Program-made: the position numbers and the translations under genes
The notes under the pieces: generated by a model
The model's input: only the letters and a program-made list of their open reading frames with translations
Told to the model about the DNA's origin: nothing
Databases searched by the model: none
In this document: positions 34,385 through 46,514 of the stretch, piece by piece
Layout of the letters: each line of letters begins with the position of its first letter
How positions within the stretch are numbered: the first letter of the stretch is position 1
Origin: Erythroxylum novogranatense
Taxonomy: Eukaryota; Streptophyta; Magnoliopsida; Malpighiales; Erythroxylaceae
Assembly (NCBI GenBank): GCA_029891385.1
Contig: CM057228.1
Location: 81,394,964-81,458,963 of the forward strand
DNA: 64,000 nt
Reading direction: 5' to 3'

Positions 34385-35250
34385 AATGATCTTCATGAAA
34401 TTGTAGCTTATGTTGAGAGCTTTTTGTGGCCATAAAGTATGCTATTTTTCGATATCGGGATTGAAAGTTATGATCTTTGAAAGTTAAGTGTATTTTGCTT
34501 TGGTTTTGGAAAATGCTCTAAGTGTAGGATGGTATATGTTGTGTTTTGAGGCGATTTCCATACTGATGTGGTTTGAATTGGAGTAAATAGTTACGTGAAA
34601 GTTATAGAGAATTTGAATAGCTTTAAAATGATGTATCATATGTGATTTTTGGTTGTGGAGGTTGAAAGATATGATAATGTGAAATTTGGATATTTCGTAG
34701 GTGATGGATATCAAGGCAGAAACTTCGATTGAAAAATTAACTTATATGGAGGTTGAATTTGTTTTGGAGTTCTTCATGAACATTGTAGAGCTTGTTTTTA
34801 TCTTTCTATTGATATAAAGCACAAAAATATTGGACGAGGGAGTAGAAAGTTATGATTTTTAGAAGTTCTGATGCTGGTTAGTGTGAAGCTGATCGACCAG
34901 TCAGCTTTGTGTGGAGTTTTTGACCCATTTAGAGGTCGATCTGATTTTTAAGGCCTTAATGGAAGTTGTATAGGGTTATTTTACCTTTCTATAGACACTG
35001 AGTTTGTCAAATTTGGAGTTCTAGATCAAAAGTTATGATGTTTGCAAGTTTTGGTACTGTTGAGAAATTATCGATCAGTCATCTTTGTGTAAACTTTTTA
35101 TCCCTTTCATGTCCAAGCTTGCCTTTGAGTCCTTCTTGAAAATGGTAGAGATGTCTGTTAGCTTTCTAACAAAACAAACCGTGTCTAATTTGGAGTTCGG
35201 AGTCAAAAGATATGAAAGTTTGAAGTTTGGAGGTCGGATCGCATGGTTGA
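34385..35250 (+). repeat. Diverged ~180-base tandem modules in LTR E
   Basis: About five successive modules. Each begins near TGAAANTTGTAGAGC, passes a gene-like CTTTCTA stretch, and contains GGAGTNNAAAGTTATGAT (at about 34465, 34665, 34845, 35020 and 35205). Related modules occur in LTRs C, D, F and G. Confidence 0.65.
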
Positions 35251-35285
35251 TCGCCCACCAGAGGGCGCCCGCGCGAGCGTGCGAG

Positions 35286-35412
35286 CGACTTGGTGCGGGA
35301 GACCGACCTGGTGCGAGGGACCGACCTGGTGCGGGCGACCGACCTGGTGAGGGCGACCGACCTGGTGCGGGAGACCGACCTGGTGCGGGCGATCGACCTG
35401 CTGTGCGACCTT
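35286..35412 (+). repeat. 18-base GC-rich minisatellite in LTR E
   Basis: About seven units of GACCGACCTGGTGCGGGC with small variants. Because 18 is divisible by three and the unit lacks stops, several frames on both strands stay open across it (35085-35513 and 35290-35490 plus; 35166-35576 minus), encoding Arg-rich repeats. I take none as genes. Confidence 0.95.
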
Positions 35413-35604
35413 TGCGATCGATTTTCAGCCGACCGACCTCTCTTCCTTGTTTTGGCCATAACTTCTTCGTCCGACATCCGATCGACCTGATTTTTGAAGC
35501 GTTGGATTCCTAAGACATTTTTCAATCTTTTCATACTAGATTGATCAGTTTTGGAATTAAATTGGAAAAGGTGCATTAAAACAAAGTGAGCTGATCAGTG
35601 ATAA

Positions 35605-36215
35605 AAGTTTGAATAGTGTTTAGTATTTTGGATATATCATGATCTCTAGAGCTCGGATTGAGTTCATTCTTATTTCTAATTAAACTAGAGACATGAGGCT
35701 ACCAATTTTATGAAGGAGCCAAGCTATGATGTAGCCTCTAAGACTTCCAAATATAGGTCGAAAGTTTAGTGTAGTGTTCAGTCTCGGTGTTGTAATGGCT
35801 GAATAGTGTTCAGTATTTTTGAGATATATCGATCGATAGAGCTCGGATTAAGCTGATTATATTTGAGAATTAAACTAGAGAGATGAGGCTACAAAAGTTA
35901 TGAAGGAGCCGATCGACAATGGAGCCTCTAAGACTTCCAAAGATAGGTCGGAAGTTAGATGTAGTGTTCAGTCTTGGTGTTGTAATGGCTGAATAGTGTT
36001 CAGTATTTTGGAGATATATCGATTGCTAGAGCTCGGATTGAGCTGATTCTTTTTGAGGATTAAAATAGAGACATGGGGCTACAAAAGTTGTGAAGGAGAA
36101 GATCGACAATGGAGCCTCTAAGACTTCCAAATATGGGTCGGAAGTTAGGTATAGTGTTCAGCCTCGGGTCTGAAGAACAAATTTCAGTATTTTGGAGATA
36201 TCTTGAGCTATAGAG
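35605..36215 (+). repeat. Three near-identical ~190-base tandem repeats in LTR E
   Basis: Units start at about 35611, 35802 and 35991 with GAATAGTGTTCAGTATTTTG. Each contains GAGCTCGGATT, AAACTAGAGACATGAGGCTA and CCTCTAAGACTTCCAAATA. A fourth partial unit starts near 36170. They are far more alike than the modules at 34385-35250, so this is a later amplification. Confidence 0.85.
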
Positions 36216-36446
36216 CTCCGATCGATCCGATTATTAAAGCGATGGATTCATAAGACATAGAGGAACATTTATTTAGAAGAAAGTTTTATCAAATGACTTC
36301 ATTTACCTGATCGAAATAATCAGACAAGATGTCAGTTTTAAAGACCAATGAAGGGGCAATCTTGGAAGGTTACTCAAAGGATTAAGTTTATAGGCTTAAA
36401 TGGAGGGGCTTATGGGTCATTCCCCATTCATTAAATGACATGACAA

Positions 36447-36454
36447 TATAAAAG
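36447..36454 (+). promoter_or_regulatory. Probable TATA box of LTR E
   Basis: TATAAAAG, followed after about 45 bases by a purine-rich stretch (AGGAGAGAAGAGAGAAAGC) and then the donor-like site at 36693. The role is inferred from position. Confidence 0.5.
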
Positions 36455-39400
36455 ATAGTGGCTATCGTATAATGCATAAGGAAGCACAGAAATGAAAGAC
36501 TTAAGAAAATAAGAGGAGAGAAGAGAGAAAGCTTGTTTCGGTGGAGAAGAACCGAAGAGAAGAAGAGAGCTTCAAAGGTCCAGTTTTCTCCAAGTTTCTT
36601 GAGGGGTTTTTGGTGCTTTTCAAAGGGAAAGGTGAAGAAGAAGATGAAAGCTTCTTATGGAGCCCAAAAATCCGAAAATGGTGTGAGAGAAGGTAAGATG
36701 CGAAATTTTGAGATCTGTGAATTTTGATGAATTTATGGTTTAGAAATATGAAAAATGGTATGGGTTTGTGGAGTATGAAGTTAATTTTGTTGATTGCTTA
36801 ATATTATGGGTTTAGTTTTGGATGGAAATTAATTAGGGTTTATGCCCAATTTTGTAAATTGGGCATTTTGGAAATTTGTGATTTAGATGACTTGGTTACA
36901 CGTGGAATTAGTGTTTTCTAAGTTCAATTTGAGGATTAAGTTATTTATAATGTTGAATTTGGGTGAAATTGTTTTAGGTGAAGTTAAATTGGAAGAAAAA
37001 AGGAACTAATGGACAAATTGGAGCTAGGAACAACTTGCTAGCATCGAATCGAGGTGGGTACCAGTTTATAATAGAATTTATAAGCCACTACTGCTTTCTT
37101 TAAATAAAGGGATTTTCTGATTTCAATTGCATCATAAGTGTTGCATCATTGTGTGAATGATTTGAAAAATCATCATTGATTCCATACATGAGCTTTTGAT
37201 GAATTGCAAAATACATTTGTGTTATGCCTCGAAAGATTCCATGGCATTTCGTATATTCGAAAGAAAGAACATTCAATAAATGATATTGAGCCTGAATATG
37301 ATAAAGGTTTGAAAAAAAAATTATGATTTTCGACTAGTTTTAAGAGCTTTTATAAAATATGGTTTTATGTAAAAGTTTGAAAACTCGTGATTTCGTGATA
37401 AATTGAAGTGTATAGAAAATATTGTTTATGAAAATATTTGAAAGTTTTGATTCCTAAAATGCTTTGAAATTGTCTAGAAAATGGTTTATGCAAATGTTTG
37501 AAAATTTATGATTTCGAATACTTTCGAAATTAGTTAGAAAATGTTGTTTATAAAAGTGGTTGGAAGATTTCGATTTCCGAATGTCTAATGTTTATAAAAA
37601 GTATTTGAAAAATTATGATTTCCAAATTTGTTTATAAAAATGTTTAACAAAGTGTGATTTCCGAAATGCATTTGAAATTGTTTAGAAAATAAGGTTTATT
37701 TAAATGTTGAAAAGTACGATTTTCGAAAGGTGTTTGAAATGGTTTTAGAAACTGTTTTAAGAATTTATACAAGTTTTAAATGTTTGATAAATTAAGAAAA
37801 TTTCTGAAGTTTTGAAAAATGACACAAAGGCCCAATTTCTTGTCTTCAAATGATTTGGGAGATTGATTGAAAAATTGAGAAAGTATTGAATTTTATTGTT
37901 CCCGAATATTTTTGGAAAAGGGTTATAAGTTTTAAAATGAATTGAGAAATGAAGAAAGATTTTGAAATTTATTTCCGTGATTTGGATTTAAGAAATTTCG
38001 TAAATTGTTAAATTCGTTATTTTCGACGAATTTGATAAGTTATGAAAATGTTTTCGGAATGTTTTAAGAAAATACAAGATTTATAAAATAATAATAAAAT
38101 AAAATAAAATAAAATTGAATAATGTGCTTTATGAACCTGCATACGTTGATTTATGTCTTAAAGAAATCATTTGCATTCATTGTTCTGATGTTGATCCATA
38201 CGTGATTACATTGTTGAATTGAGAGTGAATATGTTTATTGATGTGATAATGCTATGCCATTGGAGTGTGCCATGGCATTGTGATTTGAATGAAAAGAAAA
38301 AAAAGAAAATGGAAGCATATCATTTTGATAAATGACCTTGAGCATTGCTTATATGCTTTTATGTGGGCGAGAGAGTTACGGATGGATAGTCACGTGCACG
38401 TCGACGTATGGAAAATTATAGCCTTCTCCCGGTTGCCCGCTTGAGGCCACGAGATCCTGAGAAATAGGACTCGGATAGTTTACGGTATAAACTTCGGTTT
38501 ATCTGTTATGTTTACGGAACTCTCGAGCCATGTGTTGTTGTGCATTGCTTATGTGATTGCCATTACATCTATGAATTGTCAAGTTGATGCACTCATGTTT
38601 TATAAACTTATGGGTTTATGGCTGAAAGCCTAAAAATCATATGTTTTGCAAATGGAGATTTTGGCTACAGCAAGGAAAAAAACCTTTTGAAAATGTGCTT
38701 TACGGATTCCAAAGAAATGTTTTCTAAGACCAGAAAAGAAAAAGAATTTCAAGGATTTTGCTTATATATTTGTTATAAACTGTTACCCATTTAGTTATAA
38801 GCTCACCCCTTCATTCCCATCCACAGTGATGAGAAAAGATCGGTGAAAGAAAATAAAGATTTCTATTTGCATGTGTTTATAATGTATTATTGGTAAGTTA
38901 AAGGATTCTGAGAAGTCTAGAATTGTTGTGTATTGTGTACTTTGGTTTAGGGTTATGGGTAATGTATAAGGCTTGAAAATGCCACTATGAGTTGTATAAA
39001 GCTTTGAGTTATGAAATTGTGTATGTAATGAGCATAAGGTGTATGAATTCTGGAATTATGTATTGATTTAAGTTATGTTTGGGATGTGTGTATGAGTATG
39101 AATGTGATAATGTATTTTGGATTGAGTTTGGTTATGAAAGAAATGAAAAGAAAAGGAATAAGAAAGAAAGAAAAGAAAGAAAAAAATTTATACCGGATTT
39201 AGAATGTCTTAAGGTTTCCAACGCGACAGTGATTTCTAAGAATTTGTTCGCGGATGTCGGTACTTGTGTTTCAGTTCGAATGCTTCAATTTGATTTGTGA
39301 TTCGTGATCGTTTGTTTGGTTTGTCTCCGAGCCAATTTGATTTGACTTTGTTTGTATGCTTCGCTTCCAAGTTGGCTTTCGATTCGTTAATGATTTGTTT

Positions 39401-42300
39401 CGCTTTGTGATCAATCGTGTATTCGTTTCGCCTCTTTGTGATTCGTTCCGTCTTGCGTTTTCGAGTTAGGGCGCCGGTCTCCGGATCGGGTCCCAACACT
39501 AACACCTCTATAGCCATCGAGTAATGAGCCATACAACATATACAGAATCCGAAACATTTGTAGTCTATCATATAAAGCACAAATAACTCAACTTCATCAC
39601 ATAAATCATAAATTAGCCAAAATTATCACATAAAGCATAACATGGAATCTTATATCAATTAAAACACATATTATGCATCATAACACCAAAATGATGAAAT
39701 GCACACAATTGGCTCGAGAGTTCCATAAACACGACGAAAATCGAAGTTTACCGTAAACACGACGAGTCCATTTTTCGGATCTCGTAAGCCTCAAGCAGGT
39801 AGCCGGGCGAAGGCTAAGGGGGTCAACGTGCACGTGACTATCGAAGTAGGTTCTCTCTTGCCCAATCACAACCAATTTATGCTCACACATTACGGCACAA
39901 GCATAGCATTTTATGCTTCTTTCATTCTATCAAATCATCATAGTTTCTTTCCTTTTTCTTGCAAACCAAATGAAAACACTTTCAATATACACACCATTTA
40001 ACAAAAATAGCACACATAGGGCATTTGCCCATTACAAAACAACTATAAAAATGTTACCCACCTATCGTCGGGATCCGTACTCAAGATTGCCCTTCCTCCT
40101 TGTCTTGAGTGGGGTTTTCTTGATTTCCTTCAATTAAATCACACTCCATTTAATAAATACATTCTAAAAGAAAGGCATAGCATTCATAAAATCAAGCAAA
40201 GGTAAACTAAACTTTAGACCTAACCTACCCATAAGCCATCTATGCTAGAATAACCAAAACCCTAACTTAGAAATTCCAAAAATCCATAGATCTACCCTTC
40301 TCTTCTATCTTTCTTCAATCTCTACACAAACCCTAACTTCCATTTCCTCCCATTTTCGAACCCAACACAAACAAAGATAGAACTTACCTCTCACAAGTAG
40401 TTTTCTCTTCTTTCTTCCTTCCTTCAAGCTTCCTACAGCTCTCCCTTTTTCTTCTTGGCCGAAACCCTCCTTTCTTTTGGCTCACGATTTTTCGTCTCTT
40501 CTTCTCCTTGGCTCTTACGACAACTTGCTTCCTACTCTTCCTTTAATTCCTTTATATCTCAACTTAAAGCCCTACCTCAAAACTATGTAGTTTTGATACT
40601 CCTTTAAGCTCACTTGCATTTCCTTTTGGGCTCCCCTTCCTCCCAAGCCCACTATACATTAACCCACTTGCTTCTACTCCTCCCTCTTCTTATTCCCCTT
40701 ATTCTCTAAAGCCCATTCTTTCCAACATTAAATTCTAACCCCTTAACTTAATTTCCAAAATTCTAATTCCCAATCATACTTGCTAATCCCAAGGCTCAAC
40801 ATAATCTATAAATATCTATACACACATAATTGAAACAATTAAAGCAAAAATAAAGAATAAGTCAAGTAAATCGATAAATCAATAAATAAATAAAAATAAA
40901 AATTTTTGGGGCCCAACATGATCTATATAATGTACATCTTTAATCTAATGAATGCAAATAGGTTACAAGCCAACATTAAAAGACAACGATTAAACCATTT
41001 AATGGTAAGTTCATAACTCCATTTAATGATGATTAACCATAATAAAGACCATCTTTATTTAACATTTTAATGTCAAATGTGTGGTTACACATTTAACCTA
41101 GGAATAACTGAAATTGCTATCTTCTTTTTTAAAAAAATTGTTTTAATATAATTAATCTAATTAATTACATTAAACCAAAAACCAAGCCCATTACTAAATG
41201 TACATTTGGGCTTCTTTAATTAGACCAAGCCCAAGATTCAATTATGGGCTTCTAATTAACCTCCATTTATATTTCTTACTTAGCTTGATAACCTTCCTTA
41301 AAGTCAAGTGGTGAATCTGATTGGACTTTGATAATTCAACCTCCAATAAGCCCAGAATTAATTCAATCTCATTGGAATTAATTCTAGCTTATTAACTAAA
41401 TGTCATTCCACTAAAGACAATTAGTTGAACTCTTGAATTATTAAATATTATGAGAATATTTCCAATTGCAAACCCTATTTAGAACCTTATTATAGCCATC
41501 CACACAACAAAGGGTAAAATTACTGTTTTGCCCTTATGTTGGTTTTTCCTTCTAGATCTCTCATTTTACTTTATATGGTGATTAACATATAAGATCTCAT
41601 CTCAGTGTTAAGAATTGATGGGTAGCTAGTCCATCAAACTAATGGTGCCAGTTTAATCACCAAATATCCTTAAAATATCTAGAAGAGATGATAACACTAT
41701 AAACTCTTTATATGAGTGAATGTTCCCTGATACATGTTTCAATTAATAATTCCAACATGCAGAAACTGGATTAATACTCTGTAAAAATCCATTCCGATCA
41801 TATCAAGAATTATAATGAAACATATATGAGTTCACCACTCATCAAGATTATAGTTTATAATAAGCGAATGCTTAAGTTGTATGTTTTAAGATTAAAGTAA
41901 CGGCCCACTTTATTCTTGAAAACATACTTGATTCCAGATTCATTTAATAGTGTCATTATCGATAGTCAACTACTATTATGATATGAAACTCATCATTACC
42001 TTAAAGTAAACTCCTTTACTTATATGGAGATAAATCGCAACACTACAGTCTAAACCATAATCAAGTGACCAACTTGATTATTCAACTGTGAATCAATTAA
42101 TTCAGATTCTAATAATATACATGTTTCCCATACATCTCTATGTATATATATATATTACTTACAAAAGTCATACAGATAAAACCAAACTCTTTTGTTTTAT
42201 TAATAATAAATATTTTCATTACAAAACTGTAACTGAAGAAGATAAAGTTACATGTAAATACACTTGCTTTCCAAGGCACTATATTTACATAACTCCAACA

Positions 42301-42314
42301 ATCTCCCACTTGCC
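42301..42314 (-). promoter_or_regulatory. Polypurine tract of copia element J
   Basis: On the minus strand GGCAAGTGGGAGAT directly precedes the LTR start TGTTGGAG. It is the expected plus-strand primer. Confidence 0.85.
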
Positions 42315-42320
42315 CTAAAG

Positions 42321-42890
42321 CTAGTTTGACATATCCCTCATTCCCATCCCTTCTAGGTGATCCTCAAAGCTCTTTTGAGTCAATGTCTTTGTGAACGGAT
42401 TAGCAAGGTTTTGCTCGGTGGGAATCTTTATCACATCCAATTCTCCACGTTGTATTATCTCCCTTATAAGATGATACTTTTGCTCAATGTGTTTGGCAGC
42501 TTTATGGTTCCAAGGTTCTTTAGAATTAGCCAGTGCCCCACTATTATCACAATAAAGTGTAATGGCCTTTTCCGCCTCTGGAACTACCTCCAAATCATTT
42601 AGGAACTTCCGGAGCCAGACTGCTTCCTTTGCTGCTTCACAAGCAGCAACAAAATCAGCCTCCATAATCGAATCAGCAATATAAGATTGCTTGATACTCC
42701 TCCAAACTATGGATCCACCTCCTAATGTAAATATAGAACCAAAAGTTGATTTCCTTGAATCAACATCTGATTGCAAATCAGAATCCGTATATCCTATCGG
42801 AATAAGATTACTTCCACAGTAAACAAGCATTAAGTTCTTCGTCCTACGAAGATACTTAAGTATACACTTAAACGCAGTCCAATGTTCCAT
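42321..42890 (-). pseudogene. Copia element J: RNase H and pol end
   Basis: RNase H of the Ty1/copia type: GYTDSD, DVDSRKSTFG, VWRSIKQSYIADSIMEADFV, AVWLRKFL, LYCDNSGALANSKEP and HIEQKYHLIREII are all in order, ending GMGMRDMSN and a stop at 42321. The acidic residues D and E of the core are present. It overlaps the preceding RT frame in another phase, so a frameshift lies near 42860. Confidence 0.9.
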
Positions 42891-43685
42891 TCTGGATTGG
42901 ATCGAATCGCTACCAACCCCATCGCGTAATGTATATCCGGTCTAGTGCACAGCATTACATACATCAAACTACCAACTGACGAAGCATATGGAATGTTACA
43001 CATGCGTTCAACCTCCTCTTGGGTTTTAAGTGCTTGTTTATTTGAAAGTTTGATTCCATGTCTAGTAGGAGTAAAACCCCTCTTGGAATCTTGCATGGTG
43101 AACTTATTGAACATATTCTCAATGTAGGTTATTTGAGACAAAGCTACCTACTTGTTCTTTCGATCCCTTATAAGTTTGATCCCTAGAACATAGGTAGCCT
43201 CTCCCAAATCCTTCATTGAAAACTGTTCATTCAGCCATCCCTTAACCGCAGATAACATTGCCACATCATTCCCAATGAGCAGATTGTCATCAACATACAG
43301 GATTAGGAAAGTAACCTTATCTTTTTGTATTCTTTTATAAACACAAGGATTATCTAGGTTTTGTATGAACCCATAGGTTTTGATAGCCTTATCAAACCTA
43401 ATGTTCCAAGACCTAGATGCTTGCTTAAGTCCATAAATGGACCTTTGCAACTTGCAAATCCTTATGCTCATTACCTGGTTCAATGAATCCTTCTAGTTAG
43501 GCCATATAAATGGTCTCCTCAAGATCCCCATTAAGAAATGCGGTCTTGACATCCATTTGCCATATTTCATAATCGAAATAGGTTGCTATGGCCAAAAGAA
43601 TCTTGATGGACTTAAGCATGGCAACCGGAGAAAAAGTCTCCTCATAGTCTATACCTTCCTTTTGAGTATAGCCTTTAGCTACCAA
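42830..43685 (-). pseudogene. Copia element J: reverse transcriptase, three broken frames
   Basis: Minus-strand frames 43685-43497, 43483-43148 and 43141-42830 together cover the RT. KTAFLNGDLEETIYMA ends at a stop where QPEGF is usual (a Gln codon changed to TAA). [20 protein letters not shown] is followed by ILYVDDNLLIGND with the catalytic YVDD intact, then VLGIKLIRDRKNK and a stop. The last part is LSQITYIENMF with PYASSVGSLMYVMLCTRPDI. Two nonsense changes and a frameshift make it inactive. Confidence 0.9.
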
Positions 43686-43899
43686 TCTAGCTTTAAAGGT
43701 CTCTACCTTTCCATGCGATCCTCTTTTTCTTTTTTCAGATCCATTTACACCCTATGGCTTTTAGACCTGGTGGTAGTTCTACAAGGACCCAGACTTTATT
43801 AGTATACATAGAATCTATTTCTGATTCCATCGCCTTGAGCCATTTTCCTGCATCAACATCATTAATAGCCTGTGTATACGTAATGGGATCTATTTCTTC

Positions 43900-44361
43900 T
43901 TAGTCCGAGATGGCAATTAAGCCTTCTCCTAAACCCAGAAACCTATCTGGCTGTCTCACAACCCTCCCACTACGTCTAGGCACACCTTGATGTTCAGGTT
44001 GCACTTCTGATTCAACTCTTGAATCCATTTCGACATCTTGTTCTGTCATATCCAAAACAACTCTTCGTTTGGATGAAATAGCTAACTCCTTTAGTACTAC
44101 CTCACTTCTTCCTTTGTGATTTTTCACAAACTCTTCCTCTAAGAAGGTCACATTTGTCGACACAAATACCTTCTTATCATGAGGACTGTAAAAATAGTAC
44201 CCTCGAGTTCCCATATGATATCCTACAAACAAACATACTTCTGACCTTGGTTCCATCTTTGTGGATTCAGGCTTTAGAACATGGGTTGGGCAGCCCCAAG
44301 TCCTCAAATGCCTCAATGAAGGCACTCGGCCAGTCCACAACTCCCTAGGTGTTTTAGGCAC
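43900..44361 (-). pseudogene. Copia element J: integrase C-terminus and linker
   Basis: Begins PKTPRELWTGRVPSLRHLRTW with the WGCPTHVLKPE and VGYHMGTRGYYFYSP motifs of the copia integrase C-terminal region. An acidic linker follows, and RRSGRVVRQPDRF before the RT. A stop after AISD and a degraded stretch (43690-43900) separate it from the RT. Confidence 0.88.
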
Positions 44362-44415
44362 CGATTTGGACGGAGCAAAGTTAAGAAGATATGTTGCCGT
44401 TTGTATGGCATATCC

Positions 44416-45051
44416 CTAGAACGATTGTGGAAGGCTAGCGTAGGACATCATTGATCTTACCATTTCCAATAGAGTTCTATTTCTCCTCTCTGCTACACCA
44501 TTATGTTGAGGTGTACGAGGAGCTAACAAATTGGAAACAATTCCATTGTCAATTAAATATTGCTGAAACTCTCTAAATAAATACTCACCACCTCGATCTG
44601 ATCGAAGCTGTTTTATTGGCTTGCCAAGTTGCTTCTTAGCTTCAGCTTTGAATTCTTTGAATTTTTCAAAAGATTCACTCTTTTTATGCATCAAATACAA
44701 ATAGCCATGTCTTGAGTAATCATCTATAAAAATTATGAAATATTCATAAGCTCCTCTAGCTTGTACATTCATAGGCCCACACACATCAGTATGTACCAGG
44801 TCCAATGTGGATTCCGATCTGTTTCCTTTAGAAGGAAATGAGGCTTTGGTCATTTTTCCTTCAATACAAGATTCACAGGTGGGTAATAGATCACTATCCA
44901 AGCCCATAAGGACCCCATCCTTTACTATCCTGTCAAGTCTTTTCTGATTGATATGACCCATTCTTAAGTGCCACAGATACTTTGAATTAATGCTAGAGAT
45001 TTTGGATTGTCTTGGTTTTATCAATTCTGTGGTGTTTAGTGAGCCTTTCAT
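44416..45051 (-). pseudogene. Copia element J: integrase zinc finger and core
   Basis: A 211-codon minus-strand frame with a complete HHCC finger (H28, H33, C59, C62) and DDE core: D89 (HTDVCGPM), D152 (RSDRGGEY), E188 (NGVAERRNRTL). It ends at LPQSF-stop, where copia integrases continue FWGYA: a Trp codon has become TAG. Otherwise well kept. Confidence 0.93.
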
Positions 45052-45056
45052 AGGTT

Positions 45057-45908
45057 CTATAAAAAAAATCCCTGTTTTGTTATCGCATCACAAATAAAAT
45101 CCTTATTCTCATATATTGAAACAACCTTTTCAAAATATAAGGAATAACCAGATTTCATTAGACAAAAAACAGAAATCATGTTCCTTACAATCATTGGCAT
45201 GTAATAAACATCCTCCAAATATAACCTATGATCACTAGGAAAGTCCAAGATAACTACTCCCACTGATTCTGCTGAAACATAGGAACCATCTACTATCTTG
45301 ACTTGAAACTGGCCTTTAGGTAGTCTTTTCCTTTGTTGGAACCCCTGCAAAGAATTACAAACATGGTTAGTGGCTCCTGAATATAATATCCAAGAAGTAG
45401 ATAAATCTGCCACATTTCTAGTTACTAACAAACTTAGGAAGCCCATACCTTGTTTGTTTTTGAGGGAATCTAGGTAGACTAGACATTTTCTTTTCCAGTG
45501 GCCCATCTCATCACAGTGGAAACACTTTTCTTTGATGTTCTCTTTGGCCTTCTTTTTCATGGATTTGGCCTTGACCCCTCTTTGAGCCTTCTTTTTCATT
45601 AGACCCTTCTTCTTTTCCTTGCCCTTACCCTTGGGCTTAGAAGAAGAAGCTACATTAGCTTCTGGCCCATGAGCCTTAATATTCAATATCTCCTCCGTGC
45701 TTTGGAGGGTATTCATCAACTCACTCAAGGTGTAATCCTTGTTATTGAGCTCATAGTCCAACTTAAACTGTTGAAAAGAAGAGTTTAAGCTATTGATGAT
45801 TATAATCATCTGCATGTCCGCATCCATATCCGCCCCAAGCATCTCAGCCTCAGTGACCGTAGAGATTACCTTCATTTTGTAATCCCGCACTTGATTCACG
45901 TGTTTCAT
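45057..45908 (-). pseudogene. Copia element J: gag C-terminus, zinc knuckle and protease
   Basis: 283 codons. The gag part (FQQFKLDYELNNKDYTLSEL) is followed by a Lys-rich stretch and a CX2CX4HX4C knuckle (C129-C142). The protease motif reads WILYSGATNHVCNS: the catalytic Asp of DSG is Tyr at residue 176, so this protease cannot work. The pre-integrase region (DGSYVSAESVG, LYLEDVYYMP, NMISV) follows. The first Met is probably not a real start, because the gag frame begins further upstream at 46269. Confidence 0.92.
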
Positions 45909-45936
45909 GCGAGATTATGAAAGGTTTGGATAGCTT

Positions 45937-46269
45937 TCACTCTTCAGACCTAGTCCTCACACCAAACATCTCATGTAGGTGATGGACCATTGCACTAGCA
46001 GTTTTCATATAAGCAATTTGCTTTTGCAACATGCCGCTGACAGAAGCCAGAATATAACACTTAGTAGTCTTGTCAGCATTCTGCCAATGCTCATGTTGTT
46101 GGACTTGCTCAGGAGTTGAATCTCCACTTGGAGGTGTAGGCTCATTTTCAGTTAACACCCATGAAATACGTTCATATTGAAGAACAATGTCAAGGTTACG
46201 TCTCCATTCATTAAAATTGTCTCCATTTTCTAATTTGTTATTAGTCAAGAGAAAGGTGAGTGGATTCAT
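45937..46269 (-). pseudogene. Copia element J: gag N-terminus
   Basis: 110 codons from the natural gag start, with NNKLENGDNFNEWRRNLDIV, TKCYILASVSGMLQKQIAY and VHHLHEMFG typical of plant copia gag. A stop at 45937 and a frame change separate it from the rest of gag. Confidence 0.9.
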
Positions 46270-46514
46270 TTTGTGGTTGATTATGTCTGAAAATATAAAT
46301 TATTAAAACATAAACATACTAGTCAACAATTTATGGAACTTTGTATAAAATCATGATGCATGTATGCATGATGATACATTTAACAAAACTTAAAAAAATT
46401 AAAACATTATATGACGGTTATTTTTCTTATCTATAACATACTAAGTGACGGTGGGCCATCTTATCCATTAAAAGAAAAACTGGGACCCTCCCACTCAAAA
46501 ACTACCAAGCATCT
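46270..46514 (-). mobile_element. Leader of copia element J, cut by element G
   Basis: AT-rich untranslated leader upstream of gag. Reading right, it stops at CATCT (46510-46514), where LTR G begins. The primer binding site and 5' LTR of J should lie beyond the right end of the window, past element G. Confidence 0.75.

Larger units (their letters stand above)
34085..39498 (+). mobile_element. Solo LTR E (gypsy type)
   Basis: A 5,414-base LTR, TGTTGGACCCCGATCC to CGGATCGGGTCCCAACA, flanked by CTAAC (34080-34084 and 39499-39503). There is no interior, so it is a solo LTR. From left: about five diverged 180-190-base repeats (34385-35250), an 18-base GC-rich array (35286-35412), three near-identical 190-base repeats (35605-36215), TATA box (36447), purine-rich exon-1-like segment, donor-like AAG/GTAAGA (36693), exon-like 36978-37053, donor-like GAG/GTGGGTA (37054), CTTCTCCCG block with bulged hairpin (38450-38473) and acceptor-like CCATCCACAG (ending 38826). 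It lies inside solo LTR D. Confidence 0.95.
32431..40918 (-). mobile_element. Solo LTR D (gypsy type), split by solo LTR E
   Basis: On the minus strand it begins TGTTGGGCCCCAAAAATTT at 40918 and ends GGGGTCCAATA at 32431, flanked by TGATC on both sides (32426-32430 and 40919-40923). The final dinucleotide is TA instead of CA. Net length without E is about 3,069 bases. Visible parts, minus strand: TATAAAG at 40556, donor-like GAG/GTAAGTT (40387), exon-like segment (about 40127-40062), donor-like ATAG/GTGGGTAAC (40061), CTTCGCCCGGCTACCTGCTT and the bulged hairpin (39762-39785). Past the E insertion come a short hairpin and the acceptor-like CCCTCCTTAG (ending 34040). A TGACGTCA array lies at 33015-33225. 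Confidence 0.9.
31750..42300 (-). mobile_element. 3' LTR of copia element J, split by solo LTR D
   Basis: On the minus strand the LTR starts TGTTGGAGTTATGTAAATA at 42300 and ends CCGATCCAACA at 31750. Its two parts are 40924-42300 and 31750-32430, separated by D with the duplicated TGATC. Net length is about 2,058 bases, close to solo LTR I of the same family (2,109). AAATG (31745-31749) is the candidate target duplication of J. Its partner would lie beyond the right edge of the window. Confidence 0.92.

Noticed and set aside
35085..35576. Overlapping open frames on both strands with Arg-rich repeats
   Set aside because: They exist only because an 18-base stop-free repeat keeps several frames open; no homology or start context supports a gene.
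39236..39580. Minus-strand 114-codon frame at the end of LTR E
   Set aside because: It spans the LTR E end and the D sequence beyond it; no homology, and it crosses an insertion boundary.
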